Source: Streptomyces roseolus (GTDB lineage: Bacteria > Actinomycetota > Actinomycetes > Streptomycetales > Streptomycetaceae). Taken from it: a stretch of 64,000 nt of DNA. A program made the position numbers and the translations under genes. Numbering within the stretch: position 1 is the first letter of the stretch; each line of letters begins with the position of its first letter. The DNA lies in the NCBI RefSeq assembly GCF_014649855.1, contig NZ_BMTV01000014.1, positions 1-64,000 of the forward strand. The letters are read 5' to 3'. The notes beneath the pieces were generated by a model, which saw nothing but the letters and a program-made list of their open reading frames with translations, had not been told where the DNA came from and made no database searches. This document shows positions 9,885 to 18,299 of the stretch, piece by piece.

Positions 9885-11324
9885 CGTCCACGCGGTTGGC
9901 GCGGGGCCGGCCGGGGGCGTGCGGGGTGCCGGCCCGTCCGGCCGGCGGCCGGGCAGCCAGATCAGGGCGCCCCACAGCGCCGGCACCATCAGCAGGGCCG
10001 CCACCCCGAACGCCTGCCCGGCCCCGCCGGCCACGCCGGCGCCACGGCCGCACACCGCCACCGCCAGCACCGTGCCCAGCGCGGTCCCGAACTGCCCGGC
10101 GCACTGCACCAGACCCGCCGCGAGGCCCGCGCCGGAGTCCCGGAACCGGGCCAGGGCCACGACCTCGCACGACATCCAGATCAGCGGAAGGCCGGCACCG
10201 GCCAGGACCAGCCCGGGCAGCACGCCCGAGACGTACCCCGGGGCGTCCGAGCGGGCGGCCAGCGTCCACAGCCCGGCCCCCACGAGCAGACAGCCGAGGG
10301 CGCACGGCAGGCGGGCGCCGTACCGGGTGAGCAGGACGCTGCAGGCCCGGCCCACGACGAAGATCCCCCCGACCATCGGCAGCAGGGCGAGGCCGGCGGC
10401 CGGCGCACCGAACCCGTAGGTCTCCCGCAGCCGCAGGCCGCCGAGGAAGACGACGGGCGCGGCGGCCGCCGACACGAGCAGGATGCCGGCCGCACCGCAC
10501 ACCAGGTTCCGGTCGCGGAGCAGGGAGGCGGGCAGCAGCGCGTGCGGGCACCTGCGCTGGCGGTACGCGAAGACGGCCGCCAGCGCGGGAGCGGCGAGCG
10601 CCGCGCACACCGCGTACCGGTCGGTGCCGTGCTCGGCCAGCCGCACCAGGGCGTACGCGGCCGCGAGCAGGGCCCCGGTCAGGGCGGCGGCTCCGGCCAG
10701 GTCGAGGCGGAGGCCACGGGCCCGGGGCGGGTCGGGCAGGGGGGTGCGGCGGGCCACCGCCAGGGCGACGGCGATCACCGGGACGTTGATCCAGAACGCC
10801 CAGCGCCAGTCGAGGCCGCCGACCACGAGACCGCCGCACAGCACCCCGGCCACCGAGCCGACGCCGCCCGCGCCCGCCCACAGCGCCAGGGCGCGGGCCC
10901 GCCACTGCGGCGCGGCCGCCGTCACCAGCAGCGACATCGCGGCGGGCACGAGCACGGCGGCCGCCAGCGCCTGCCCGGCGCGGGCGGTGACGAGGAGGGG
11001 GCCGCTGGGCGCGGCGCCGCACAGGGCCGAGGCGGCGGCGAAGGCGCCCAGGCCGTGCAGGAAGAGACGCCGGGCCCCGGCCAGGTCCGCGAGCCGGCCG
11101 CCGAGCAGCTGGAGCCCGCCCATCAGCAGCACGTAGACGTTCGTGACCCATTGCACGGCGTCGAGGGACATCGACAGGTCGTGCCGGATGTCGCTGAGGG
11201 CGAGGGTCACGATCCCCATGTCGGCGTTGGCGAGCAGGGGGGCGAGGACGGCCAGGGCGAGCAGCCGGCGGTCCGGCGGGGGCGCCGCGCCGCTTCGCGC
11301 ACGGGCAGCGACTGGCAAGGGCAT
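9786..11324 (-). CDS. MFS drug exporter (DHA2/EmrB-QacA type)
   Basis: 512 aa polytopic membrane protein. Many hydrophobic segments are visible, with the MFS loop motif GGRLADLAGARRLF between helices 2 and 3 and WRWAFWINVPVIAVAL characteristic of the 14-helix drug:H+ antiporters. Probably exports the cluster product or an intermediate. The ATG at 11324 has GGGAG five bases upstream. A hydrophilic proline/charged tail of about 60 residues follows the last helix and is encoded opposite the SARP 3' end. Confidence 0.9.
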   Translation of the reverse strand: MPLPVAARARSGAAPPPDRRLLALAVLAPLLANADMGIVTLALSDIRHDLSMSLDAVQWVTNVYVLLMGGLQLLGGRLADLAGARRLFLHGLGAFAAASALCGAAPSGPLLVTARAGQALAAAVLVPAAMSLLVTAAAPQWRARALALWAGAGGVGSVAGVLCGGLVVGGLDWRWAFWINVPVIAVALAVARRTPLPDPPRARGLRLDLAGAAALTGALLAAAYALVRLAEHGTDRYAVCAALAAPALAAVFAYRQRRCPHALLPASLLRDRNLVCGAAGILLVSAAAAPVVFLGGLRLRETYGFGAPAAGLALLPMVGGIFVVGRACSVLLTRYGARLPCALGCLLVGAGLWTLAARSDAPGYVSGVLPGLVLAGAGLPLIWMSCEVVALARFRDSGAGLAAGLVQCAGQFGTALGTVLAVAVCGRGAGVAGGAGQAFGVAALLMVPALWGALIWLPGRRPDGPAPRTPPAGPAPTAWTSGPDEPVVTDRTARDGQGALGQQVERLPAARA

Positions 11325-11738
11325 GACAACTCCCGGGAGTCGGCGCCGCAGGCGGGTCCGGTGGTCCGGACGCATGGCCCAGGGGCCGTGCGACGGCACG
11401 GCGGGGGCGGGAAGACGGGAAGCGGGCCGGTGCCCGCGTCAGGGCGCCCGCGACGGCGGGGCGCCGCGGCGGCCCGCGAGAAGTCAGCGGCGCCACCGTG
11501 GGCGGCACGTCAGGGTCCGGCGACGCCGCCGGGGCCCCGCTTCCTGGGAAGACGGGGGCCCCGACGGGCCGACGGCGGACCGTGCCACGTCGCGCGCCCG
11601 GCCGCGGTCCGACCGGCCGGGCACGAGCGGGAGGAGCCGGGACGCGCCGGCCCTCCCGCACGATGCTGCTCAGGGCTCCGAGAGGCTCGGAGCTCCGAGG
11701 ACACGATGCTGCTCAGGGCTCCGTGAGGACGGTGCCGC
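11325..11738. other. Intergenic stretch between MFS and SDR genes
   Basis: About 410 bp with no convincing gene. The proximal part is probably the MFS promoter region; the distal 100 bp hold the repeated units annotated separately. Confidence 0.5.
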
Positions 11739-11750
11739 TCAGAGCTCCTT
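11659..11750. repeat. Direct repeat duplicating the SDR gene end
   Basis: A 22-bp unit beginning CACGATGCTGCTCAGGG occurs at 11659-11680 and again, identically, at 11702-11723. A third, diverged copy at about 11728-11747 covers the last codons and stop of the SDR gene. Between the first two copies, 11675-11693 folds as an 8-bp stem with a 3-base loop, and CTCGGAGCTCCGAG (11686-11699) is a perfect palindrome. This looks like tandem duplication of a gene-end/terminator segment. Confidence 0.75.
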
Positions 11751-12545
11751 GAGGAGTCCGCCGTCCACGACGAACTCGGCGCCCGTGGTGCTGCCGGAAC
11801 GCGGCGACGCCAGCAGGACGACGGCGTCGGCCACCTCCTGCGGCTCGACGAAACGGCCCGTGGCCAGGTTCAGCATCTCCGGGACGACGTTGTTCAGGAC
11901 GCTGTCCTTGTCGGTGCCGGCCTGCGAGGCGATCATGTCGGCGACGCCGCCCTCGTCGGTCCACCACGGCGTGCGCACCACACCGGGGGAGACCGTGTTC
12001 ACGCGGATGCCCTGGGGCGCGAACTCGCCCGAGAGCACCTTGGTGATGTTGCTCAGAGCGGCCTTCGCCGCGCCGTAGTCGACGTTGATCGGCGAGGGCT
12101 GCCGGGCGTTGCCGGAAGAGATGTTCACGATCGAACCGCCACCGCGCTCCAGCAGGTGCGGAACGGCGGCACGGATGGCGCGCACGGCCGAGAACAGGTT
12201 GAACTCGAACATGGCACGCCACTCCTCGTCGGAGGCGTGCAGGAACGAACCGCGCGGCAGGGTCACACCGGGCGGCGGGCCGCCCGCGTTGTTGACCAGG
12301 ATGTCGAGCCCGCCGAACTTCTCCACAGCGCTGGCGACGACCTGGGCCGGCGCGTCGTCGTCCATGAAGTCGGCCGGGACGTGCGCGAGGTTCGGGCCGG
12401 CCAGCGCGTCCAGCTCCGGGGTGCTCTTGCGGGAGGTGGCCACGACCTTGGCGCCCTCTTCGAGGAGCGTGCGGACGATGGCCAGGCCGATGCCCTTGGA
12501 GGCGCCGGTCACGACGGCGACCCGGCCGGAAAGCTGCAGATCCAT
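11739..12545 (-). CDS. SDR-family NAD(P)-dependent oxidoreductase
   Basis: 268 aa. It has the cofactor motif VTGASKGIGLAIV, the NNAGG motif, and catalytic Ser and YGAAK in the usual order (SSGNARQPSPINVDYGAAK). Length and the C-terminal GAEFVVDGG are typical of classical SDRs. It follows the cupin gene on the same strand after about 125 bp. Probably oxidises or reduces a hydroxyl/carbonyl in the pathway; substrate unknown. ATG at 12545 with AAGGA upstream. Confidence 0.88.
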   Translation of the reverse strand: MDLQLSGRVAVVTGASKGIGLAIVRTLLEEGAKVVATSRKSTPELDALAGPNLAHVPADFMDDDAPAQVVASAVEKFGGLDILVNNAGGPPPGVTLPRGSFLHASDEEWRAMFEFNLFSAVRAIRAAVPHLLERGGGSIVNISSGNARQPSPINVDYGAAKAALSNITKVLSGEFAPQGIRVNTVSPGVVRTPWWTDEGGVADMIASQAGTDKDSVLNNVVPEMLNLATGRFVEPQEVADAVVLLASPRSGSTTGAEFVVDGGLLKEL

Positions 12546-12618
12546 AAGGTTCCTTCTCGATGGTCGGCCCCGCCCTGGCAGGGGAGGAGCGTGGTGCGAT
12601 GTGCTCTCGTCTACGGAA

Positions 12619-12652
12619 ACACCGCCCTGCCCCAAGGTGTTGCAGGCGGTGT
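12619..12652. terminator. Inverted repeat between cupin and SDR genes
   Basis: ACACCGCCCTGC (12619-12630) pairs with GCAGGCGGTGT (12642-12652) around an 11-base loop, with one bulged C. It lies just past the cupin stop and may attenuate read-through into the SDR gene. No T-run is visible. Confidence 0.45.
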
Positions 12653-12669
12653 CCGCCGGGCCCGCGGGG

Positions 12670-13317
12670 TCAGCGGTGCCAGCGCATGACCTCCTCCGGG
12701 AGCTCCTCCAGCTCCGCGATCTCGGACGGCTTGCGGTCCATGTAGCGGGGGTCGCACCCCTGGTGCCCCAGCAGCCGGGCGATCGGCGCCAGCGCGGTGA
12801 ACAGGACGCGCTGCAGCGCCCACGGGGGCGAGGTGAACCGCACCACGTCACCGAACTCCAGCGTGGTCACCGCCTGCTGCAGCAGCCGCGGCATGCCCTC
12901 GGGCGTCGTCTTGCCGTCCTGCGCGAGCCCGAACAGCTGGCGCAGCACCAACTGCTCGAACCGGTCGCTGTTCTTGCGCACCTCGCAGATGTGGAAGGCC
13001 GGCTCGCCGCTGCAGTTCCACCACCGGTGCTTGATGCCGGGCTGGATGAGCACGCTCTGCCCCGGCTCCTCGAGGGTCACCTGGCGCCCCCCGATCAGGA
13101 AGGCGACCTTGCCGCGCACCAGGGTGAAGCGCTCCTCGCTCACCGGGTGCAGGTGCTCGCCCGACACCGCGCCACCGGGCTCGGAGTACACGTCCATCAC
13201 GGTGCGCGCCCCGCCCGTGTGCGAGGACGGCGTTCTGATCACGACCCGCTCCCGGCACCGCGGGTTCTCGTACACCTCACCGACGCTGACCGTCACCGGC
13301 GCGCCCCCTTCCACCAT
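12670..13317 (-). CDS. Cupin-domain protein
   Basis: Up to 215 aa. A single cupin barrel: GEHLHPVSEERFTLVRGKV supplies the HxH...E metal ligands and PGIKHRWWN the last histidine, at about residues 60-115. A further 95 residues follow with no recognised domain. The ATG at 13317 lacks a clear ribosome binding site; the in-frame GTG at 13296, behind GGAAGGGGG, may be the true start (208 aa). It is divergent from the first BBE oxidase across a large inverted repeat. Could be an isomerase, dioxygenase or binding protein; the reaction is unknown. Confidence 0.8.
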   Translation of the reverse strand: MVEGGAPVTVSVGEVYENPRCRERVVIRTPSSHTGGARTVMDVYSEPGGAVSGEHLHPVSEERFTLVRGKVAFLIGGRQVTLEEPGQSVLIQPGIKHRWWNCSGEPAFHICEVRKNSDRFEQLVLRQLFGLAQDGKTTPEGMPRLLQQAVTTLEFGDVVRFTSPPWALQRVLFTALAPIARLLGHQGCDPRYMDRKPSEIAELEELPEEVMRWHR

Positions 13318-13363
13318 GCGAATTCGGCCTGGACTCCGATGGTGGCGATCCGAGGTCCTTCCG

Positions 13364-13432
13364 ACACTCCCCATCTTGCGGTCGTATCCCGGAATCTGCC
13401 GTTCAGGGATGCGACCGCAAGATCCGGAGTGT
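13364..13432. promoter_or_regulatory. 27-bp inverted repeat in a divergent promoter region
   Basis: The left arm 13364-13390 and right arm 13406-13432 match as inverted copies at 24 of 27 positions around a 15-bp spacer. It lies between the cupin and BBE oxidase genes, 40 to 90 bp from either start codon. The core of the right arm, GACCGCAAGATCCGGAGTG (13413-13431), recurs upstream of the second BBE oxidase gene. This fits a bidirectional operator or activator site for a cluster regulator; it is too far from a gene end to look like a terminator. Confidence 0.7.
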
Positions 13433-13519
13433 TTTCGGCGATGACTGATTCGTACTGTCGCGGCGCAGAAGAGCGGGTGTTGAAGTGCGCCGAAAATGGC
13501 GAGAACGGGAGAACTTCAC

Positions 13520-15190
13520 GTGCACGACAGTAAAGGGATAGGCCGCAGGCGGCTTTTCACCACCGCGGCGGCACTCGGCGGCACGGCCGCCGTGGGCGGG
13601 GTCCTCGCCCGGCCGGCGGCGGCCGAGGACGCCGCGGGCGTCAGGACGTTCGCCCCGGTGAGGGTGACGCCGGCGGACGCCCAGTACGGCGAACTCGTCC
13701 ACGGAATGAACCGGCGCTACGTCGGCAACCCCGAGGCCGTCCAGATCGTGGACGACGTCTCCCAGGTGGCCGGCGTGGTGCAGGCGGCCGTCACGGCCGG
13801 CAAGCGGCTGACGGTGCGCTCCGGCGGGCACTGCCTGGAGGACTGGGTCTTCAACCCCGAGGTCCAGGTGGTGCTCGACCTGTCGCTGCTCGACAAGGTC
13901 TACTACGACTCCGGCCGGCGCGCGTTCGCCGTCGAGACCGGCGCCCAGCTCCTCGACGTCTACGCCCTGCTGTACCAGGTGTACGGCGTCACCGTTCCCG
14001 GCGGCATCTGCCACTCCGTCGCGGCCGGCGGGCACGTCAGCGGCGGCGGCTGGGGCCTGCTCTGCCGCCAGCTCGGCCTGATCATCGACTACCTGTGCGC
14101 CGTCGAGGTGGTCGTCGTCGGCGCCGACGGCAGGGTCCGCACCGTCGTCGCGACCAACGACCCGAACGACCCCCACCGCGAGCTGTGGTGGGCCCACGCG
14201 GGCGGCGGCGGCGGCAACTTCGGCGTCGTCACCCGCTACTGGTTCCGCACCCCCGGGGCCACCGGCACCGACCCCAGGAAGCTGCTGCCCAAGCCGCCCC
14301 GCGAGGTGTACCTGGTCGCGCAGGCCTGGCCGTGGGAGAGCATGACGGAGGCCAAGGTCTCCCGGCTGGCCCAGAACTACGCGCGCTGGTTCACCGCGCA
14401 CAGCGCCCCGGGCGCCCCCGAACTGGCGCTCGCCAGCTTCCTCGTGCTGACCCACAGGTCCGCCGGTCAGATCGCCATGGTCACCCAGGTCGACGCCACC
14501 GTCCCCGACGCCCGCCGGCTGCTCGACGACTACCGTGCCGCGATCGGCGAAGGCGTCGACGTGCCGACGGAGGCCGTCACCCGCCCGTTCGCCGAGTTCG
14601 GCCCGATGGCCGCCTACGCCGAGCCCCGCAGGCTGCCGTGGCTGGAGGCCACCCGGTACCTCGCGCTCACCAACACCAACCTCACCGACCCGACCTACCG
14701 GCAGGAGTACAAGTCCTCGTACATGCGCGCGGCCTTCCCCGACCGGCAGCTCGCGGCGCTGTACAAGCACCTGACGCGCACGGACGTCACGCTGCCCGGC
14801 GCCTCCATCACGCTCAGCTCCTACGGCGGCGAGGTCAACCGGCCCGCGCCGTCGGCCACCGGCTACCCGCACCGCGAGTCGTTCTTCAAGATGATGTGGA
14901 TGTCCCTCTGGAACGACCCGGCCGAGGACGCCGCCTACATCGCCTGGAACCGGCAGTGCTACGCGGAGGTCTACGCCGACACCGGCGGCGTGCCCGTGCC
15001 CAACGCCGTCACCGACGGCTGCTACGTCAACTACCCCGACAACGACCTGAACGACCCGGCGTACAACACGTCGTCGGCGCCCTGGTACAAGCTCTACTAC
15101 AAGGACAACTACCCCCGGCTTCAGCAGGTGAAGAAGAAGTACGACCCGACCGACTTCTTCCGCCACGCCCAGTCCGTCCGCCTGCCCTGA
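13520..15190 (+). CDS. Tat-exported BBE-type FAD-linked oxidase (first copy)
   Basis: 556 aa. A twin-arginine signal GRRRLFTTAAALGG is followed by an AxA-like cleavage region. The FAD-binding domain has RSGGH (His104) and GGICHSVAAGG (Cys164), positions that attach FAD twice in berberine bridge enzyme-like oxidases. The C-terminal BBE motif, around GCYVNYPDNDLND and YYKDNY, is present. The GTG at 13520 has GGGAG eight bases upstream, better than the ATG at 13496 which has none. A paralogue lies at 24140. Likely a secreted two-electron oxidase acting on the product or an exported precursor. Confidence 0.88.
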   Translation: MHDSKGIGRRRLFTTAAALGGTAAVGGVLARPAAAEDAAGVRTFAPVRVTPADAQYGELVHGMNRRYVGNPEAVQIVDDVSQVAGVVQAAVTAGKRLTVRSGGHCLEDWVFNPEVQVVLDLSLLDKVYYDSGRRAFAVETGAQLLDVYALLYQVYGVTVPGGICHSVAAGGHVSGGGWGLLCRQLGLIIDYLCAVEVVVVGADGRVRTVVATNDPNDPHRELWWAHAGGGGGNFGVVTRYWFRTPGATGTDPRKLLPKPPREVYLVAQAWPWESMTEAKVSRLAQNYARWFTAHSAPGAPELALASFLVLTHRSAGQIAMVTQVDATVPDARRLLDDYRAAIGEGVDVPTEAVTRPFAEFGPMAAYAEPRRLPWLEATRYLALTNTNLTDPTYRQEYKSSYMRAAFPDRQLAALYKHLTRTDVTLPGASITLSSYGGEVNRPAPSATGYPHRESFFKMMWMSLWNDPAEDAAYIAWNRQCYAEVYADTGGVPVPNAVTDGCYVNYPDNDLNDPAYNTSSAPWYKLYYKDNYPRLQQVKKKYDPTDFFRHAQSVRLP

Positions 15191-15194
15191 CCCA

Positions 15195-15238
15195 CGCGTG
15201 AAGGCCGCCCCGGGCGCTCCCGGGGCGGCCTTCACGCG
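15195..15238. terminator. Perfect 20-bp stem-loop, bidirectional terminator
   Basis: 15195-15214 is the exact reverse complement of 15219-15238, with loop CGCT. It lies between the convergent BBE oxidase and O-methyltransferase genes, four bases after one stop and 13 before the other. Confidence 0.88.
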
Positions 15239-15251
15239 CGCGGTGCGGAAC

Positions 15252-15914
15252 TCAGCGCTTGACGGCGAACGTCAGCCCGTCCGCGTACGGGATCACGCTC
15301 AGCTCCACCCGCTCGTCGTCGCGCAGCCGCGGGTTGAAGGCGCGCAGCGCCCGCGTCTCGGAGTCCTGGGCGGACTCGTCGAGCAGCGCGCCGTGCCACA
15401 GCACGTTGTCGACGACGACCAGGCCGCCGGGGCGCAGCAGCTCCAGCGCGTACTCGTAGTACGCCGTGTAGTTCTCCTTGTCCGCGTCGATGAACACGAA
15501 GTCGAAGGTGCCGGCGGCGTCCTCCTCCTTCAGCAGCCGCTCCAGGGAGGCCCGGGCGTCGCCGACGCGCAGGTCGACCTTGTCCGCGACCCCGGCCCGC
15601 TTGCAGTAGTCGAGCGCCATGGCGCTCCACTCCTCGTTGATGTCGAGACCCACCACCCGGCCGTCGGCGGGCAGCGCGAGCGCCGTCGACAGCAGGCTGT
15701 AGCCGGTGAAGACGCCGACCTCCAGCGCGCGCCGGGCGCCGGTCGCCTTCAGCAGGGTCCGCATGAACTGACCCTGCTCGGGCGAGATCTGCATCAGGTG
15801 CAGGGGGAGCTGCGAGGTCTCCTCGCGCAGCGCGCGCAGCAGGTCGGGCTCGCGCAGCGAGACCTCGGCGACGTAGTCCTGGAGTGCGTCGGTCAACTCG
15901 ACCTGGAGTCTCAT
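15252..15914 (-). CDS. Catechol/caffeoyl-CoA-type O-methyltransferase
   Basis: 220 aa, the usual length of this metal-dependent class. Motif I is ALEVGVFTGYSLL; FVFIDADKENY and VVVDNVLWHG supply the Asp/Asn metal ligands that hold a vicinal diol. It probably methylates a catechol, such as one formed by the HpaBC-type hydroxylase transcribed divergently from it. ATG at 15914 behind GAGGTGG. This is a second methyltransferase of a different fold class from the one at 4256. Confidence 0.9.
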   Translation of the reverse strand: MRLQVELTDALQDYVAEVSLREPDLLRALREETSQLPLHLMQISPEQGQFMRTLLKATGARRALEVGVFTGYSLLSTALALPADGRVVGLDINEEWSAMALDYCKRAGVADKVDLRVGDARASLERLLKEEDAAGTFDFVFIDADKENYTAYYEYALELLRPGGLVVVDNVLWHGALLDESAQDSETRALRAFNPRLRDDERVELSVIPYADGLTFAVKR

Positions 15915-16008
15915 GATGGCCACCTCGTGTCGGGTACTCGAATCCGAGAAGGAATTACAGGCGTCCGCGCGCACCGATGTCAATCATTTCCGGTCTCCTG
16001 GATATTGC

Positions 16009-16022
16009 GCGGAAATTTCCGC
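16009..16022. promoter_or_regulatory. 14-bp perfect palindrome in a divergent promoter
   Basis: GCGGAAATTTCCGC lies in the 204-bp gap between the divergent O-methyltransferase and flavin reductase genes. AT-rich centre and position fit a dimeric repressor or activator site. No second copy was seen. Confidence 0.45.
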
Positions 16023-16118
16023 CGCCCTCCTCGATCGATCCTTTAGCGGCCACCGGCACAATGCGCCTGACAGAGCGCCGAATTCGAGGGTTCATTTCCC
16101 TTCTTCCGAGGAGAGCCG

Positions 16119-16685
16119 ATGGGCGACCCGCAACGCCGCTTCCGCGACTGCCTCGGCCGCTTCGCCACGGGCGTCACGGTGGTCACCGTCGCACACGACG
16201 CCGGCGTGCACGGCGCCACGGTGGGCTCGTTCACCTCCGTCTCGCTCGACCCGCCGCTGGTGATGGTGTCCCTGGACCGGCGCAGCCGGATGTGCGACCT
16301 GCTCACGGGCGCGCCGTCGTTCGGGGTGAACATCCTCGCCGCGCACCAGGAGGACCTGGCCCTGCGCTTCGCGGGCCGACCCCGGCCGGCGGACGCCCCC
16401 GTGTCCTGGGAGCACGACGCGGCGGGGCCGCGCCTGGCCGGCGCCGCCGCCCACCTCGACTGCGTGCCCTGGGCCGCGTACGACGGCGGCGACCACGTGC
16501 TGCACGTCGGGCGGGTGCGGGGCTTCTCGACCCGGGACGCGGAGCCGCTGGTCTTCCACGGCGGCGCCTTCCGCCTCCTCGACACCGCACCGGGCCACCA
16601 CGTGTGGGCGGGCACCCTCGACGGGCCGGCGGACGGCGCGTGGTCGTCGGGAACCGCGGCGCTCCACATCCCCCTGGGCCACTGA
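16119..16685 (+). CDS. Flavin reductase (HpaC-like) partner of two-component monooxygenase
   Basis: 188 aa flavin reductase-like domain. FATGVTVVTVAHDAGVHG and SFTSVSLDPPLVMVSL are hallmarks of NAD(P)H:FMN/FAD reductases of this family. It delivers reduced flavin to the oxygenase encoded 26 bp downstream. GAGGAG lies just before the ATG. Confidence 0.9.
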   Translation: MGDPQRRFRDCLGRFATGVTVVTVAHDAGVHGATVGSFTSVSLDPPLVMVSLDRRSRMCDLLTGAPSFGVNILAAHQEDLALRFAGRPRPADAPVSWEHDAAGPRLAGAAAHLDCVPWAAYDGGDHVLHVGRVRGFSTRDAEPLVFHGGAFRLLDTAPGHHVWAGTLDGPADGAWSSGTAALHIPLGH

Positions 16686-16711
16686 CCGTCACGACCGGAC
16701 AAGGACACACC

Positions 16712-18298
16712 ATGACGCTGCAGCAGGGCGAGGACTCCGCCTCCGCCTCCGCACCGGCTCCCCGCACCACCCGCCCCCTCACCGGCGACGAGTACCTGGA
16801 GAGCCTGCGCGACGACCGCGAGGTGTACATCTACGGCGAACGCGTCGACGACGTCACCAAGCACCCGGCGTTCGCCAACCCCGCCCGGATGACCGCCCGC
16901 CTGTACGACGCCCTGCACGACCCGGCCCGCCGCGACGTGCTGACCACCCGCACCGACACCGGCAGCGACGGGTACACCCACAAGTTCTTCCGCACCCCGC
17001 GCAGCGTCCAGGACGTCGTCGAGGACCGCGAGGCGATCGCCGAGTGGGCCCGCCTCACCTACGGCTGGATGGGCCGCAGCCCCGACTACAAGGCGGCCTT
17101 CCTCGGCACGCTCGGCGCCAACTCCGACTACTACGCGCCCTTCCAGGACAACGCGCTGCGCTGGTACCGCGAGTCCCAGGAGAAGGTGCTGTTCTGGAAC
17201 CACGCGATCATCCACCCCCCGGTCGACCGGCACCGTCCGTCCGAAGAGGTCAAGGACGTCTTCGTGCACGTGGAGAAGGAGACCGACGCCGGCCTCGTCG
17301 TCAGCGGCGCCAAGGTCGTCGCCACCGGCTCGGCCATCACCCACTACAACTTCATCTCGCACTACGGACTGCCGCTCAAGGAGAAGCAGTTCGCGCTCGT
17401 CGCGACCATCCCGATGGGCGCGCCCGGCCTCAAGCTGATCTGCCGCCCCTCCTACGCGGCGACGGCCGCCGTCATGGGCAGCCCCTTCGACTACCCCCTC
17501 TCCTCGCGCCTGGACGAGAACGACACCATCTTCGTCCTCGACAAGGTCCTCATCCCCTGGGAGAACGTCTTCCTCTACGGAGACGTCGACCAGGTCAACG
17601 GCTTCGCCCCGAAGTCCGGCTTCATCCCGCGCCTGACCTTCCACGGCTGCATCCGCCTCGCCGTGAAGATCGACTTCATCGCCGGGCTGCTCGCCAAGGC
17701 CGTCGAGATGACCGGCACCAAGGACTTCCGCGGCATCCAGGCCCGGATCGGCGAGGTGCTCGCCTGGCGCAACATGTTCTGGGCCCTGACCGACGCCGCC
17801 GCCCGCAACCCCGAGGAGTGGAAGGACGGGGCCCTGCTGCCCCGCCTGGAGTACGGCATGGCCTACCGCTGGTTCATGACCATCGGATACCCGCGCATCA
17901 AGGAGATCATCGAGCAGGACGTCGCCAGCGGCCTCATCTACGTGAACTCCAGCGCCGAGGACTTCAAGAACCCCGAGGTGCGCCCGTACCTCGACAAGTA
18001 CGTGCGCGGCTCCAACGGCTACGACGCCGTCAGCCGCGTCAAGCTGATGAAGCTGCTGTGGGACGCGGTCGGCACCGAGTTCGGCGGCCGGCACGAGCTG
18101 TACGAGCGCAACTACTCCGGCAACCACGAGGCGGTGCGCAGCGACATCTACACGACCCAGATGGAGACCGGTCAGCTCGACGCGTACAAGGGATTCGCCG
18201 AGCAGTGCCTCCAGGAGTACGACCTCGACGGATGGACGGTGCCCGACCTGGAGTCCTTCCAGGACCTGCGCGGCGCCAGGAAGAACTTCTGGCACTGA
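16712..18298 (+). CDS. HpaB-family 4-hydroxyphenylacetate 3-monooxygenase-like oxygenase
   Basis: 528 aa, full length for the large FADH2-using oxygenase of two-component hydroxylases. It begins its domain with RPLTGDEYLESLRDDREVYI and contains the conserved DRHRPSEEVKDVFVHV and ATGSAITHYNFISHYG regions. Such enzymes hydroxylate ortho to a phenol, giving catechols, with reduced flavin from the preceding gene. In this cluster the substrate is probably an aminohydroxybenzoate or related phenol. Catabolic use is less likely because no ring-cleavage genes are nearby. It is followed one base later by an MFS gene. Confidence 0.9.
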   Translation: MTLQQGEDSASASAPAPRTTRPLTGDEYLESLRDDREVYIYGERVDDVTKHPAFANPARMTARLYDALHDPARRDVLTTRTDTGSDGYTHKFFRTPRSVQDVVEDREAIAEWARLTYGWMGRSPDYKAAFLGTLGANSDYYAPFQDNALRWYRESQEKVLFWNHAIIHPPVDRHRPSEEVKDVFVHVEKETDAGLVVSGAKVVATGSAITHYNFISHYGLPLKEKQFALVATIPMGAPGLKLICRPSYAATAAVMGSPFDYPLSSRLDENDTIFVLDKVLIPWENVFLYGDVDQVNGFAPKSGFIPRLTFHGCIRLAVKIDFIAGLLAKAVEMTGTKDFRGIQARIGEVLAWRNMFWALTDAAARNPEEWKDGALLPRLEYGMAYRWFMTIGYPRIKEIIEQDVASGLIYVNSSAEDFKNPEVRPYLDKYVRGSNGYDAVSRVKLMKLLWDAVGTEFGGRHELYERNYSGNHEAVRSDIYTTQMETGQLDAYKGFAEQCLQEYDLDGWTVPDLESFQDLRGARKNFWH

Positions 18299-18299
18299 C

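Noticed and set aside
16119..18298. HpaBC as a 4-hydroxyphenylacetate catabolic pair
   Set aside because: No ring-cleavage dioxygenase or downstream catabolic genes; the neighbours are biosynthetic.
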